The notes under the pieces were generated by a model. That model had not been told where the DNA came from. It worked only from the letters and a program-made list of their open reading frames with translations, and ran no database searches. Shown in pieces: positions 1 through 8,870 of a stretch of DNA of 64,000 nt. The DNA comes from Halalkalicoccus sp. CGA53. Lineage in GTDB: Archaea > Halobacteriota > Halobacteria > Halobacteriales > Halalkalicoccaceae. Within the stretch, counting starts at the first letter, position 1. Every line of letters begins with the position of its first letter. Location of the stretch: assembly GCF_036429475.1 (NCBI RefSeq), contig NZ_CP144124.1, positions 1-64,000 of the forward strand, in the 5' to 3' direction. The translations under genes and the position numbers were made by a program.

Positions 1-449
1 TGTACTGGATCGCCTTGATGTGCGTCGAATCGATGGGGTACGTCGAGTCGAGCAGGCCGCGAGCGACGGCCTGCTCGACGAGTCTCTGGAAGATATTGTC
101 GACGACGTGTTCAAGGTCAGTGAGAAAACGGCCAATCGTGTTTCTGGATGGTGGTTTGTATAGGCTGCAGTAATACCAGACGAGACCGTACTGGAGTTCT
201 CGTGTGACCGGACGTGAGCCGTAGATGTCCTTGTAGTAGTAGTGCAAAAAGCCGCGAAAGAGGTCTGGTGGCTGGTGAACTCGTGTTCGCCCCCGCTTCG
301 AGGGGGTCGAACACGTCGTACTCCATCAGAAATTCGAACTCAAGGGGCTCGAACAGCGGTACTGTCTCGGTGGCCGCGACATTCAAGAAGGCGTCTACCG
401 AAGCTAAGTCTAGCAGGGTTGGGCTTGTGGTTGGACACACTTCGCGCAC
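1..449 (-). pseudogene. DDE transposase remnant, runs off left edge
   Basis: Read on the minus strand, the first ~45 residues (LLDLASVDAFLNVAATETV and onward to LEFEFLMEYDVFDP) match the start of a widespread haloarchaeal ISH transposase. The frame ends at 117, but the neighbouring frame continues to base 1 with DLEHVVDNIFQRLVEQ and then GLLDSTYPIDSTHIKAIQ, where the DST is a typical first-catalytic-Asp region. At least one frameshift near 117-125 and sequence loss around residues 50-80 make it nonfunctional. The rest lies outside the window, so subgroup and ends cannot be fixed. Confidence 0.75.
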
Positions 450-519
450 CCTGCTGCTTTTGTACGTGACGCTTTCTATGACACGCTCGTGATAGCTAGG
501 ATACGCTGATCACCTATTA

Positions 520-690
520 TCACAGGGGAGCGTCCTCGAGAAGTTCGCCATCGGGGACATCCTCCATTATCTGACTCCCGCAGGTCTCGTCGATCGCATA
601 GAAGACGTCCTCGTAGGTCACGAACGTCCAGATCCAGGATCAAATTTACTCGTACGCGGATCGCAGACCGGCTACGATCCGTTCGGTCAT
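520..690 (-). pseudogene. small broken ORF of unknown function
   Basis: Reading from an ATG at 690, one frame gives MTERIVAGLRSAYE, then a TAA and a TGA three codons apart, then about 35 further open codons (WTFVTYEDVFYAIDETCG onward to LLEDAPL) before a final stop. The open stretch in the same frame after two nonsense codons suggests a short gene killed by mutation. I do not recognise the family. It lies between two IS remnants. Confidence 0.3.
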
Positions 691-734
691 GCTGTAGATT
701 ATTTACAGTGGGACCGGTGAAATCTCCCAGTCAG

Positions 735-1122
735 TGTGTTTCTCGGCTGAGGCGCCGAGAAAGGCACGCTAGGTTTTCGTCGGGATCCGTTCGAACCAGT
801 TGCGAAGAACCGTGTATTGAGGGAGCCGCGTGAGACCGGTCTCGTCGAGAACGCCGGGCATCTATGAGAGTAAATCCACCGTACCGTGGTAGGATTTGAC
901 TAGCTCGATACGAAGTGCATGGAGGGTGAGCATCGCCCACTTAGCGAACCCGCCACCCGCTTCGAGGTAGGCGGGTTCGTAGGGATTAGCAACAACTGCT
1001 TTAGACTTATCGACCGTAACACGGGTGAAGAGGCAAATTTCGGATGTCAAACCGATCTGTCTCTTCGGTTTCTACCGAGATAACGCAGTCGTAGCGCTCT
1101 CGCCTAGCGATACTAAAGAGCC
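735..1122 (-). mobile_element. truncated, decayed copy of the IS5-type element seen at 2704-3629
   Basis: This segment matches the right part of the complete element, including the coding start (MTSEICLFTRVTVDKSKAVV against MTSETRLFTRVTAAKAKSVV) and the terminal sequence CTAGCGATACTAAAGAGCC against CTAGCGAAACTACAGAGCC. Only about the first 105 transposase codons remain, with a frameshift near codon 62 and several nonsense codons. The left two thirds of the element is gone. It has the same orientation as the intact copy, and the lyase-like gene lies between the two. Confidence 0.8.
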
Positions 1123-1143
1123 AAAAATTTCAATGTCGCGAAT

Positions 1144-2361
1144 TCAATGTGTAACTTCTGGTAATGTTTTCAAGTCCGGAATTTCTACACTGTATATATT
1201 CTGATATTCTGATTCATTGCTACTATACAGAACCCGAGACCCATCTGGACTAATTCGGGGATGAACATGAAGACGAGGGTGCTGCCACGATCCATTATGA
1301 CATACCAGCTTTCTTGGGGTGCCTAAGGAAGAAAGACCATTGTCAATAGGCCAAATTATAAGATACGGGTATTGAGGACTCCCATCGGTTAGTAATATAT
1401 CCTCATTCCTATGAAAGTGTGACTTGTATCCACCATCCCCTAACTGAAGTAGATCGGCCGATATCTCCACCTCCTCTTGTTCGGTGTTGTCATGCCGGAT
1501 CGTACCAAAAAATGGTGTACCGTCTTCATAATACCCATGATATCCAATATGGGTCCCATCCGCAAGCCAATGTTCGTGACTCAATCCCCCATAGGGTGTG
1601 CCCTGATCCTTCGGGCGGATGGCCCAGCTTTCACCAGTTTCCATATCTAAACCAAAGATGCGTTCGTCTTGCTTTGACCAAGGCCCTTCTGGCGAAAACG
1701 TCATCAAGTTTGATTTGGTAGGTGAAGCGTTCGGGTGTCCTAACCACATATCATCCTCATACAGTGTTTGAGCGTTAACACCGGAGCGATCCAGTGAGAT
1801 TCTTAATATTTTTGACTCAGGAGTCGCTTTTTGGCGTTTAGAACTCGTTATAATCTCATCCCGAAGGATCTCGGTGATTCCTGTGCATAGGTTATTCCCG
1901 TCAGCTGTAACACTAGTTCGGAGCGGACGATAGCCTTGTGGTAATTCGTAGATTTTACTAATCGAATACGAATTTAGATCTAAAGACCATAAGTATTTAT
2001 CATACCAAAAATATGCCTCTTCTCTCTCTTGGTTAATCGAAGCACCACCGCCATAATATTTGCTTCTTGGGGGCGAAAGACTTCGTTCGAAATCGGAAAC
2101 CTCTAAATCAGTAAGCTGAGTAATTAATCCTGATTCTATATCGGCGCTGTACAAGTTCTTAGAATTGTGACGATCAGAGCCAAATAAAACCTTACCTTCG
2201 TCTTCATACCAGCTTGTATTCGTATAGTACAATTGGTGACTATGAGCAAAATAATTTGTTAATTGGGTTACTGGGGCACCGGTTTCTGAATCTTCCTTTT
2301 TTTCAACTTCCGATTCCAACTGCCGGCCTGCTGCATTCCCATTCACTTCAACTCCGGCCAT
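1144..2361 (-). CDS. oligogalacturonate lyase-like beta-propeller protein
   Basis: The product resembles PL22 oligogalacturonate lyases, which cleave short pectin oligomers by beta-elimination in the cytoplasm. Family-like stretches are VTQLTNYFAHSHQLYYTNTS near the N-terminus, LLFGSDR-type blades (VLFGSDRHNSKNLYSADIE), HEHWLADG in the middle, and a C-terminal HVHPRISPDGSRVLYSSN of TolB-propeller type. The His residues of HEHW and HVH are at the places where the family binds its metal. No signal peptide is seen. The frame is open to 2469, but the added 36 residues do not look like the family, so ATG 2361 is preferred. Base composition is AT-rich compared with the IS DNA around it and similar to the importer at 4.5-10.9 kb. 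It probably acts on oligomers brought in by that importer; substrate is inferred. Confidence 0.75.
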   Translation of the reverse strand: MAGVEVNGNAAGRQLESEVEKKEDSETGAPVTQLTNYFAHSHQLYYTNTSWYEDEGKVLFGSDRHNSKNLYSADIESGLITQLTDLEVSDFERSLSPPRSKYYGGGASINQEREEAYFWYDKYLWSLDLNSYSISKIYELPQGYRPLRTSVTADGNNLCTGITEILRDEIITSSKRQKATPESKILRISLDRSGVNAQTLYEDDMWLGHPNASPTKSNLMTFSPEGPWSKQDERIFGLDMETGESWAIRPKDQGTPYGGLSHEHWLADGTHIGYHGYYEDGTPFFGTIRHDNTEQEEVEISADLLQLGDGGYKSHFHRNEDILLTDGSPQYPYLIIWPIDNGLSSLGTPRKLVCHNGSWQHPRLHVHPRISPDGSRVLYSSNESEYQNIYSVEIPDLKTLPEVTH

Positions 2362-2695
2362 AATTGGTGGATTGATTGCAGAAGCATAAGCATTTTCATC
2401 AAAACGCAGTACCAAATTAAGGGTATATGTCGGACGAATTGTTGTGGGGTATGTCTTCGACCCATGCATAACTCAGCGAAACACGCTGAGGATGAAGCAG
2501 TCAGGAAGCCATTCAGTACTACTCCGTAAGGTTTAGCATCCGTATAAACCTTAGGTCCAAATTGACTACTTTTACCCTGTCCTGGAGCGACCGGGTGACT
2601 GCTCCAGCGGCGGATTCACTAAAACTACAGGCATACAACCTGGTTAATGTAGACGTCCTCATCAGTGACAATTCCTTTGGAGCTAACAATTATTT

Positions 2696-2703
2696 GTTTA
2701 TTC
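2696..2703. repeat. target-site duplication, left copy (GTTTATTC)
   Basis: The eight bases directly before the left inverted repeat of the IS5-type element are GTTTATTC. The identical octamer directly follows the right inverted repeat at 3630-3637. Confidence 0.9.
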
Positions 2704-3629
2704 GGCTCTGTAGTTTCGGTAGACGGCGGTCGATTTCACGGATATCGGACGCTCCGCCGGAGGTTGTAGACGGTCGCTTTGAGGATCATCTCGCGGAACT
2801 CCAGCCACCAGCTTCGCGCACGCACGGCAGCGCCGAGCGTGCGCTTGATGCTCGAGAAGACGGTTTCACTCATCGAGCGCTGGTTATACCGATCACTGTC
2901 GATGCGGGCGTTGTGAGCGTGATCGAGCGGAGTGAAAATCCGGTGTTTGATCAGCGGACGAACGCCGTGTTCACGGAGTTCGTCGCGGAAGGCTTTCGCG
3001 TCGTAGCCACGGTCAGCAGTGAGGCTGAGCAGGTCGCCGACGTTCCGCCGGGCGACCTGCGGACCGATCTTCGCATCGTGCTTCTCCGAGGTCGTCGAGT
3101 GGATATCGGTGATGTAGAGCGTTTCAACATCGACGAGAGCGGTGACTTTCAACGCTCGAACGCGATAGTGCGTCCGATTGGCGTAATGTCGGCTCGGCTG
3201 GTCACGGTCGAAGACAGTCGAGTCGATAGCGGTGTGGCCAGTGCGTTTCTCGGCTGAAGCGCCGAGAAACGCACGCCAGGTCTTCGTTGGAATCCGTTCG
3301 AACCAGGTACGCAGAACCGTGTAGTGAGGAAGCCGGGTGAGACCGATTTCCTCGAGAACACCGGGCATCTCGCTCAGCAAATCGACGGTGACGCGGTAGG
3401 ATTTGCCCAGTTCTATGCGGAGTGCATGGAGCGTGAGCATTGCCCATTCGGAGAACCCGCGACCCCTTTCGGGGTCGGCGGGTTCGTCGGGGTTTGCGAC
3501 AACTGATTTAGCTTTAGCGGCCGTAACACGAGTGAAGAGACGGGTTTCGGATGTCAAACCGATCTGTCTCTTCGCTTTCTACGGCAATAACACGGTCGTG
3601 GTGTTCACCTCTAGCGAAACTACAGAGCC
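2704..3629 (-). mobile_element. complete IS5-type insertion sequence, 926 bp
   Basis: The element has terminal inverted repeats that match at 19 of 20 positions: GGCTCTGTAGTTTCGGTAGA at 2704 and, read inward from 3629, GGCTCTGTAGTTTCGCTAGA. It is flanked by a perfect 8-bp direct repeat and carries one intact transposase gene filling 89% of its length. Intact ends, target duplication and an open frame indicate a recent insertion. Eight-base duplications fit the ISH1 branch of IS5. Confidence 0.95.
2736..3557 (-). CDS. IS5-family transposase
   Basis: A 273-residue DDE transposase, of normal length for this group. HTAIDSTVFDRD near residue 115 holds the first catalytic Asp, LSLTADRGYDAKAFRDELRE near 187 the second, and the C-terminal block RYNQRSMSETVFSSIKRTLG has the RxxxET arrangement with the catalytic Glu. 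The N-terminal third (EWAMLTLHALRIELGKSY) is the helical part that precedes the RNase H-like core. The frame is uninterrupted, so the element may still be active. Confidence 0.93.
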   Translation of the reverse strand: MTSETRLFTRVTAAKAKSVVANPDEPADPERGRGFSEWAMLTLHALRIELGKSYRVTVDLLSEMPGVLEEIGLTRLPHYTVLRTWFERIPTKTWRAFLGASAEKRTGHTAIDSTVFDRDQPSRHYANRTHYRVRALKVTALVDVETLYITDIHSTTSEKHDAKIGPQVARRNVGDLLSLTADRGYDAKAFRDELREHGVRPLIKHRIFTPLDHAHNARIDSDRYNQRSMSETVFSSIKRTLGAAVRARSWWLEFREMILKATVYNLRRSVRYP

Positions 3630-3637
3630 GTTTATTC
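3630..3637. repeat. target-site duplication, right copy (GTTTATTC)
   Basis: Identical to bases 2696-2703; it directly abuts the right inverted repeat of the IS5-type element. Confidence 0.9.
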
Positions 3638-3827
3638 TTACACACAAGTGGCGCGTGCTCCCCCACCCATCGAATCTATCTAGCTGTGTTGAATCACTAG
3701 ACTGCATCGAAGTAGTCGTTAAATCAAAGGAGTTGATGCGAGACACTTCCGGTATCTATAACGAAAACCTCCCGCTTCACCGAGCGTTTCATCTTGATTT
3801 CACGAAGCGTTATGGATGAGAGAGGCG

Positions 3828-4036
3828 AATCCTTTACTCTCCGGGGCGGCGGATTCGTCGACTACGCCTACGTTTCGCTCCACTGTCTCCGGATTTATCT
3901 CGATACGTCCTATTTATGCCCATCGACCTGTTGAAGGAGATACCAAAAATAACAGGGGAGATCGGTTTTGAACCGACCGATTTCCCTGCCCTATCGGCGC
4001 TGTGTAAGGCATTCGACCAAATTGATGCTGGCTGAA
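3828..4036 (+). pseudogene. IS5-family transposase fragment
   Basis: Two adjoining frames read RGGGFVDYAYVSLHCLRIYLDTSY and then PIDLLKEIPKITGEIGFEP followed by TDFPALSALCKAFDQIDAG before a stop. This is the N-terminal quarter of a second IS5 transposase lineage, on the opposite strand to the intact element and clearly different from it. There is one frameshift near 3915. No catalytic domain remains. Confidence 0.75.
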
Positions 4037-4039
4037 TAT

Positions 4040-4178
4040 CGTGTCTGTGAGGTCGTTAAAGTACGTCTTGCAGTTTTTGCACCAGTACTGCTGAGCGTTT
4101 TTGCCCGTGGTTTCTTGCTTGGTGATCTCATCACTTTCGTAGTGGACACACGTCTCCGTCTCGCCAAACCGGACAGAC
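4040..4178 (-). pseudogene. IS1595-family (ISH4-like) transposase fragment
   Basis: The minus strand reads FGETETCVHYESDEITKQ and then GKNAQQYWCKNCKTYFNDLT followed by DTIFSQHQFGRM. This is the zinc-ribbon N-terminus (CxxC knuckle YWCKNCKTYFNDLT) of ISH4-type IS1595 transposases. Only about 50 codons survive. Its 3' end meets the IS5 fragment at 4036, so the two remnants were joined by insertion or deletion. The stretch 4179-4520 beyond it shows no gene I can support. Confidence 0.75.
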
Positions 4179-4520
4179 GGAAACGTTTAAAGCACCATCC
4201 ACATGTTGGAATGAAGATCTGATTAGATTTTTCATTTATGGTTGCTGTTCACTGATGGATCAGGAAAATTGATGTTACGACTTATCGAGGCAAGCGGCAA
4301 AAGTTTTCTTGATGACTATCAAGCACAGTGAAGGGACCGGAGTCGCGACAGTCCAAGAAGGCTGAGTCGAACCGTTCGGATGCGTGTTCGACCACGGTGT
4401 GGGACGAGTGAACCGACCACGATGGTAGTGTGTTACGAGTAGGACCAGAACAGTTGTTCGGTTCGTTTCTACTGTTCGCTAACCAGTCAGCGAGCGCAAA
4501 GAATAGTTACCAAATCGAGG

Positions 4521-6347
4521 CTAAGAATCCAGTTGCTCTTCGATTTCCGTTACACAGGGAAATTGATCCGGATGATCCACGGGCGTATCACCCTGCGGCA
4601 ACGCAGGTCCTGTGTCATAGTCTGGTGGGTAATGTAAGTTCCCATCGCTATCCCACTCCCACCCGTTCTCCTCAAGTAAATCTCTTGCAACATCAATGTT
4701 TGAACTCGGTGAATCCGCACACCTCATCAAGATATCATCACCCGCAAACCATGGGTGCGTAGATGGCATCATGGAAGCATGAACCTCAGCATTTGTCAAA
4801 CCGTGTAGAGCTGTTTCAATGGCGCGTTCTCGGTCCAGTGCCTGAGAGAAGGCCAATCGAAAGTCCCTAAACTGGAATGGTCCAAATGACATCAGTGGTG
4901 CGTTATATATTGGTGTAAAGCCTTCTTGCGTGTGAATTTCTGCCCAATCAGAATCTTGGTATTCAAGGGCTTGTTCGGTTGGCAATTCATAGACTACATT
5001 CAAATTCCCCGCTTCAAAATCGGTTACTACTGCGCTCGTCTCTGTATATACGATAGCATCCATGGGTAACTCCGGGGTATAAACCGGGTGATCTGTGAAG
5101 GGATCCATTCGCATAAATTCGTCTCGTTGGAATTCAACCAACTGATAAGGGCCCGAGCCCACTAAGGGTAGTTCCAAATCAACATTTTCAGGGTCTTCCT
5201 CCGCACCTGCATCCAACCATACATCTCTTGGGAGGATGCCCCACTTTGGGAGTTCTCGTGGCAACAAGAATGGTGCTACCGATCCTAAATGAATCTCTAA
5301 TTGTTGATCATTTATTATTTCGAAAGATTCATAAGGGACTGAGGAGGCAACCGTGTACGCATCGTTATTGCTTTCAATGAAGTCGAGGGTCCATGCTACG
5401 TCCTCACTAGTAATCGGTGTGCCATCATGGAATGTAGCATCCCTCAGGGTAATATCATAAACTAGACCATCGTCTAAAACATCAATACTCTCAGCCAATA
5501 CGTATTCTATTTCGTAATTTTCATCATACCCGACTAGCGGCGAATAAACTAAATTATTCCATGCGGCTATCGGAGTCGTACTCACTTGGAGTACATTGTT
5601 AATTAAACTCTCTGCAAATCTGGCATCACCATTATACCGAATTCGTTCCTCTCCCTCGGCTCGAAGTTGGGTAATTGTCCCTGGATGGCCAACATTAAGT
5701 CCAGCAAGACCTAGATCGCCATCTAGCTGTAATTGATCGGTCCTTAACCCACTTAAAACCATCATGTGGGAAATTGGAATATTAGCCACATCCTCTGAAA
5801 AGATTCTTGAGGCTTCGTTAACATATTCTCTCCTTTCATCAGGGTCGCCTGCGCGAGCCTGTGCTAAGACATTCATGCTGTAGTCACAGCTCATGTAGTC
5901 GGATCTGTTACCTACACCTGAATCACCCGCATAATTAACTATAAAACGTGTAAGGAACTCTTCGGGATCTAACCTATCTGGTCCCAGGCTCATGTCCACG
6001 AATTCTATATGGTATTCCCTATAATCATTCCGGATAGCATCACCAGTAAACGCCAAAGTGACTGGCATTATATTCACATCAACTCCCAATTCATTAACAT
6101 TTTCTTCAAAAATCGGTAATGAAGCTTCAAACGTACCAGTACGAGCACCCATATCTGACCAGTAAGCCCAATCAATTGTTGGCACTCGTTCTCCTTCAGG
6201 ATCCGCGGCATCATCGACATCGTTGGCATCATCAGCATCATCACCTCCCATGCATCCCGCTACGCTCGCTGCGCCAATCGCGGACATGCTCCTCAGTAAA
6301 TTTCTTCGGTCGATGCTTGTCAAATTCGATTTGTTAGACTTTGACAT
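4521..6347 (-). CDS. extracellular substrate-binding lipoprotein, SBP family 5 (Opp/Dpp type)
   Basis: A 608-residue binding protein for an Opp/Dpp-type ABC importer. The N-terminus has a twin-arginine motif (SIDRRNLLR), a short hydrophobic stretch and the lipobox VAGC near residue 32, then an Asp-rich linker, so it is exported folded and lipid-anchored outside the membrane. The middle has family-5 hallmarks: SPLVGYDENYEIEYVLAES, the LRDATFHDGTPITSEDVAWT block and VGSGPYQLVEFQRDE. It is transcribed away from the permease/ATPase operon starting at 6932. Archaeal members bind oligosaccharides as often as peptides. The lyase-like gene nearby makes oligogalacturonides a reasonable guess, not a demonstrated substrate. 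Confidence 0.88.
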   Translation of the reverse strand: MSKSNKSNLTSIDRRNLLRSMSAIGAASVAGCMGGDDADDANDVDDAADPEGERVPTIDWAYWSDMGARTGTFEASLPIFEENVNELGVDVNIMPVTLAFTGDAIRNDYREYHIEFVDMSLGPDRLDPEEFLTRFIVNYAGDSGVGNRSDYMSCDYSMNVLAQARAGDPDERREYVNEASRIFSEDVANIPISHMMVLSGLRTDQLQLDGDLGLAGLNVGHPGTITQLRAEGEERIRYNGDARFAESLINNVLQVSTTPIAAWNNLVYSPLVGYDENYEIEYVLAESIDVLDDGLVYDITLRDATFHDGTPITSEDVAWTLDFIESNNDAYTVASSVPYESFEIINDQQLEIHLGSVAPFLLPRELPKWGILPRDVWLDAGAEEDPENVDLELPLVGSGPYQLVEFQRDEFMRMDPFTDHPVYTPELPMDAIVYTETSAVVTDFEAGNLNVVYELPTEQALEYQDSDWAEIHTQEGFTPIYNAPLMSFGPFQFRDFRLAFSQALDRERAIETALHGLTNAEVHASMMPSTHPWFAGDDILMRCADSPSSNIDVARDLLEENGWEWDSDGNLHYPPDYDTGPALPQGDTPVDHPDQFPCVTEIEEQLDS

Positions 6348-6370
6348 ACAAGGTGAAGTCGGAGGACACG

Positions 6371-6378
6371 TATTTATA
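6371..6378 (-). promoter_or_regulatory. TATA box for the binding-protein gene (leaderless)
   Basis: Reading leftward, TATAAATA occupies -31 to -24 relative to the ATG at 6347. This is the spacing expected if transcription starts at or within a few bases of the start codon. No Shine-Dalgarno sequence is seen. Confidence 0.7.
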
Positions 6379-6399
6379 ATTTATGGTGGTCAGGAACCC

Positions 6400-6900
6400 G
6401 TCGAGGGGTTCGATCATCAAGTGAACACTCATACTTATCGGCAATGTCTAGTCAACGAGCAAGCTGTTCTTGTGATTGGCTGTCATGCAGTCTCAAGAAC
6501 CGCTCACCGCTACGCTCGAAACTGATCCTCTTCATTGTGCCGTGTTGAATAGCGCCCTCAGAGCGCTCACGGTTCTCACCTTAGCCCAATACCCAAGCGG
6601 ATCCGGTTCTAGAGAGACCGTGATCAGTTCTTGGGCGGCCAAAGCATCCGTCTCGAAGAACTGTTCGCTCTTTGGCTAGACAGGCTCACTTGCCGATTTC
6701 ATCATCCACCTTGCGTTTTTGGTTCTTGTACCGTTGGATTTGAAAGAACGTTATTTCGTCTGTGTTTGACAATAATGAGAACCATATTAATGTTATGATC
6801 GTACTCCCTCGCCGTATTTTCTATGGAGTATTCTACGGAGCCTCCGAACATCTCTCTTTCCACCGCTTCACCAGAATGCACCGTACACTAAAGGCGAAAC
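6400..6900. other. intergenic region between divergent importer genes; no supported gene
   Basis: About 500 bases with no convincing ORF. Bases 6480-6680 are GC-richer than the flanking importer DNA and contain several short overlapping frames with no recognisable motif; they may be debris of an insertion. The last 100 bases before 6901 are AT-rich and hold the operon promoter. Confidence 0.4.
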
Positions 6901-6909
6901 CTTTATACG
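6897..6909 (+). promoter_or_regulatory. BRE/TATA element for the permease-ATPase operon
   Basis: GAAACCTTTATACG places a purine-rich BRE before TTTATA at 6902-6907. This is 25-30 bases before the ATG at 6932, a leaderless haloarchaeal promoter layout. It supports ATG 6932 over the upstream TTG 6917. Confidence 0.7.
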
Positions 6910-6931
6910 CTAGCATTTGGTGAAGTCTGTA

Positions 6932-7861
6932 ATGTACAAACCTGTTCAAGACATCCATTTTTGGATTATTGAACTTGTAAATCGAGTCCGAGGTCATTAC
7001 ATTGTAGAGGATGCCACCTCTGGTCTTCGGTTGTACTTCAGTACGAGAGCAACTCGTTGGCCCGCATATTTTTTAGCAGTCATGACCGTAATTGCTGTCT
7101 TCGGTTCACGCCTTGCCCCATATCATTATAATGATCAACATCGTACGGAAGTTGGTGAGTTGAATAGATTAGCTCCACCATCATTAGATCATCCTTTGGG
7201 GACGACACATAACGGGTATGATGTATTCTCTCGCGTCATAATTGGTACCCAGCCAACAATGGAAGCGGGGTTTTTAGGGGGCTTATTGATAATAACCATT
7301 GGGATGAGTATTGGTATGACTGCAGGATATATGAGAGGGCCCGTAGAGGCTATATTAATGAGGATTACGGATTTCGTATATGGGGTGCCGTTGATTCCGT
7401 TCGCAATAGTTCTATTAGCACTATTTGGAGCAGGATACTATGCATCAATACTTGTGATCGGGGCTATCGTTTGGCGAGGTAGTGCCAGAGTTATTCGATC
7501 GCAGGTATTACAGATTAGGGAAAGTGAATATATCAAAGCAGCTGAAGCTATGGGATCCCCAACTCATCGGACAATTATAAAGCACGTCTTTCCAAATGTG
7601 ATGGGATTAGTAATACTATACTTCGCAATTGGTGTCGGCGTTACGATTACTTTGCAGGCTAGCCTTTCATTCCTTGGCATGGGTGATCCATTTCTTCCTT
7701 CGTGGGGGGTTATGCTCCGCAATGTGTATAATTCGGGGTATATGGCCCGTGCGTGGTGGTGGACACTGCCGCCAGGTATATTGTTATCTCTGACTGTGTT
7801 AAGTACCTTATTACTAGGTAGGGGCGTAGAAATCTTTGATGAAGGTGGTATCCATGGCTGA
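6932..7861 (+). CDS. ABC importer permease, DppC/OppC type
   Basis: A 309-residue inner-membrane permease of the binding-protein-dependent family. One membrane helix lies near residues 41-60. A loop holds the OppC-type HPLGTTHNGYDVFSRVIIGT, followed by a five-helix core. The EAA loop that docks on the ATPases is EYIKAAEAMGSPTHRTIIKH near residue 205, and ASLSFLGMG follows as in DppC proteins. It is first in a tight four-gene operon and overlaps the next start by 8 bp. An open frame from TTG 6917 adds five residues but would sit inside the promoter spacing. Confidence 0.88.
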   Translation: MYKPVQDIHFWIIELVNRVRGHYIVEDATSGLRLYFSTRATRWPAYFLAVMTVIAVFGSRLAPYHYNDQHRTEVGELNRLAPPSLDHPLGTTHNGYDVFSRVIIGTQPTMEAGFLGGLLIITIGMSIGMTAGYMRGPVEAILMRITDFVYGVPLIPFAIVLLALFGAGYYASILVIGAIVWRGSARVIRSQVLQIRESEYIKAAEAMGSPTHRTIIKHVFPNVMGLVILYFAIGVGVTITLQASLSFLGMGDPFLPSWGVMLRNVYNSGYMARAWWWTLPPGILLSLTVLSTLLLGRGVEIFDEGGIHG

Positions 7862-8870
7862 AGAAATACTTCGAATTGAAGATTTGAGTATTACCTACCA
7901 ATCCCGTCACCATCGGGTACATGCAGTGAATAACGCAAATATGAACATAACAAAAGGAGACTGTTACGGGTTGGTTGGTGAAAGTGGATGCGGAAAAAGC
8001 ACAATTGCAAAATCAATCATGGGAGGAATTGACGAGAATGGTGAAATTGAATCTGGAAAAATTATATATAAAGGTGAAGAGATACAAGATTATTCGGAAA
8101 AGCAATTTAGAGAACAGATACGTTGGAAGGAAATATCAATGATACCTCAATCCCCAATGACTAGTCTCAATCCAATAGAACGACTGAGTGATCAAGCGTG
8201 GGAAATTGGAAAAGCACATACAGATTGGGATAAAAAATATACCCATCAAAAGTTCAAGGATTCTTTTGATATAGTTGGCTTGCCTATGGAACGAATCCAT
8301 GATTATCCATTTGAATTTTCAGGGGGGATGCAACAACGAGTTCTTATTGCGTTGTCAATCTTTTTAGAACCGTCATTAGTTATTGCCGATGAGCCTACAA
8401 CGGCACTTGATGTGATTCTACAGGATCAAATTTTTCAACACTTAGAGAAAATTCGCGAGGAAAGAGATTTAAGTATCTTAATGATCACACACGATATTTC
8501 AATCGTTTTTGAGAACAGTCAATCAGTTGGAGTCATGCACGGGGGGCAGATCGTTGAGACAGGCGATCCATCAACCATATATCATGATGCCCGGCATCCC
8601 TACTCAATACTTTTACAAAGATCCTTTCCAGACATCCAAAATACTAATAAAGAATTAGTGACTATCGGTGGAGTACCACCTAAATTGGAAACTCAAGTAA
8701 ATGAGTGTACATTTGTAAATCGTTGCCCTTGGGCGATTAATGGCTGTGAAAATGGTGCCCCAAAACTCAAGCAATCTGGTGATGTAAATTCTCATAAGGT
8801 TGCATGTATTCGTAAGGATGAGATTCCAAAATTAAAGGAAGAATACTTAAAGGAGATTGATAATAAATGA
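7854..8870 (+). CDS. ABC importer ATPase, DppD/OppD type
   Basis: ATPase subunit of the importer, 338 residues. Walker A is GESGCGKST (residues 42-50), the Q-loop region is SMIPQSPMTSLNP, the signature is FSGGMQQRVLIA and Walker B is LVIADEPTTALD. The C-terminal oligopeptide-transporter extension has the usual clustered cysteines (ECTFVNRCPWAINGCENGAP). ATG 7854 is chosen because a GGTGG stretch precedes it and it overlaps the permease stop; an upstream ATG 7836 lies in the same frame. AT-rich codon use (many AAA, ATA, TTA) is unlike most of the window. Confidence 0.9.
   Translation: MAEEILRIEDLSITYQSRHHRVHAVNNANMNITKGDCYGLVGESGCGKSTIAKSIMGGIDENGEIESGKIIYKGEEIQDYSEKQFREQIRWKEISMIPQSPMTSLNPIERLSDQAWEIGKAHTDWDKKYTHQKFKDSFDIVGLPMERIHDYPFEFSGGMQQRVLIALSIFLEPSLVIADEPTTALDVILQDQIFQHLEKIREERDLSILMITHDISIVFENSQSVGVMHGGQIVETGDPSTIYHDARHPYSILLQRSFPDIQNTNKELVTIGGVPPKLETQVNECTFVNRCPWAINGCENGAPKLKQSGDVNSHKVACIRKDEIPKLKEEYLKEIDNK

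Noticed and set aside
2562-3257. 231-codon plus-strand ORF
   Set aside because: Antisense to the intact IS5 transposase for most of its length.
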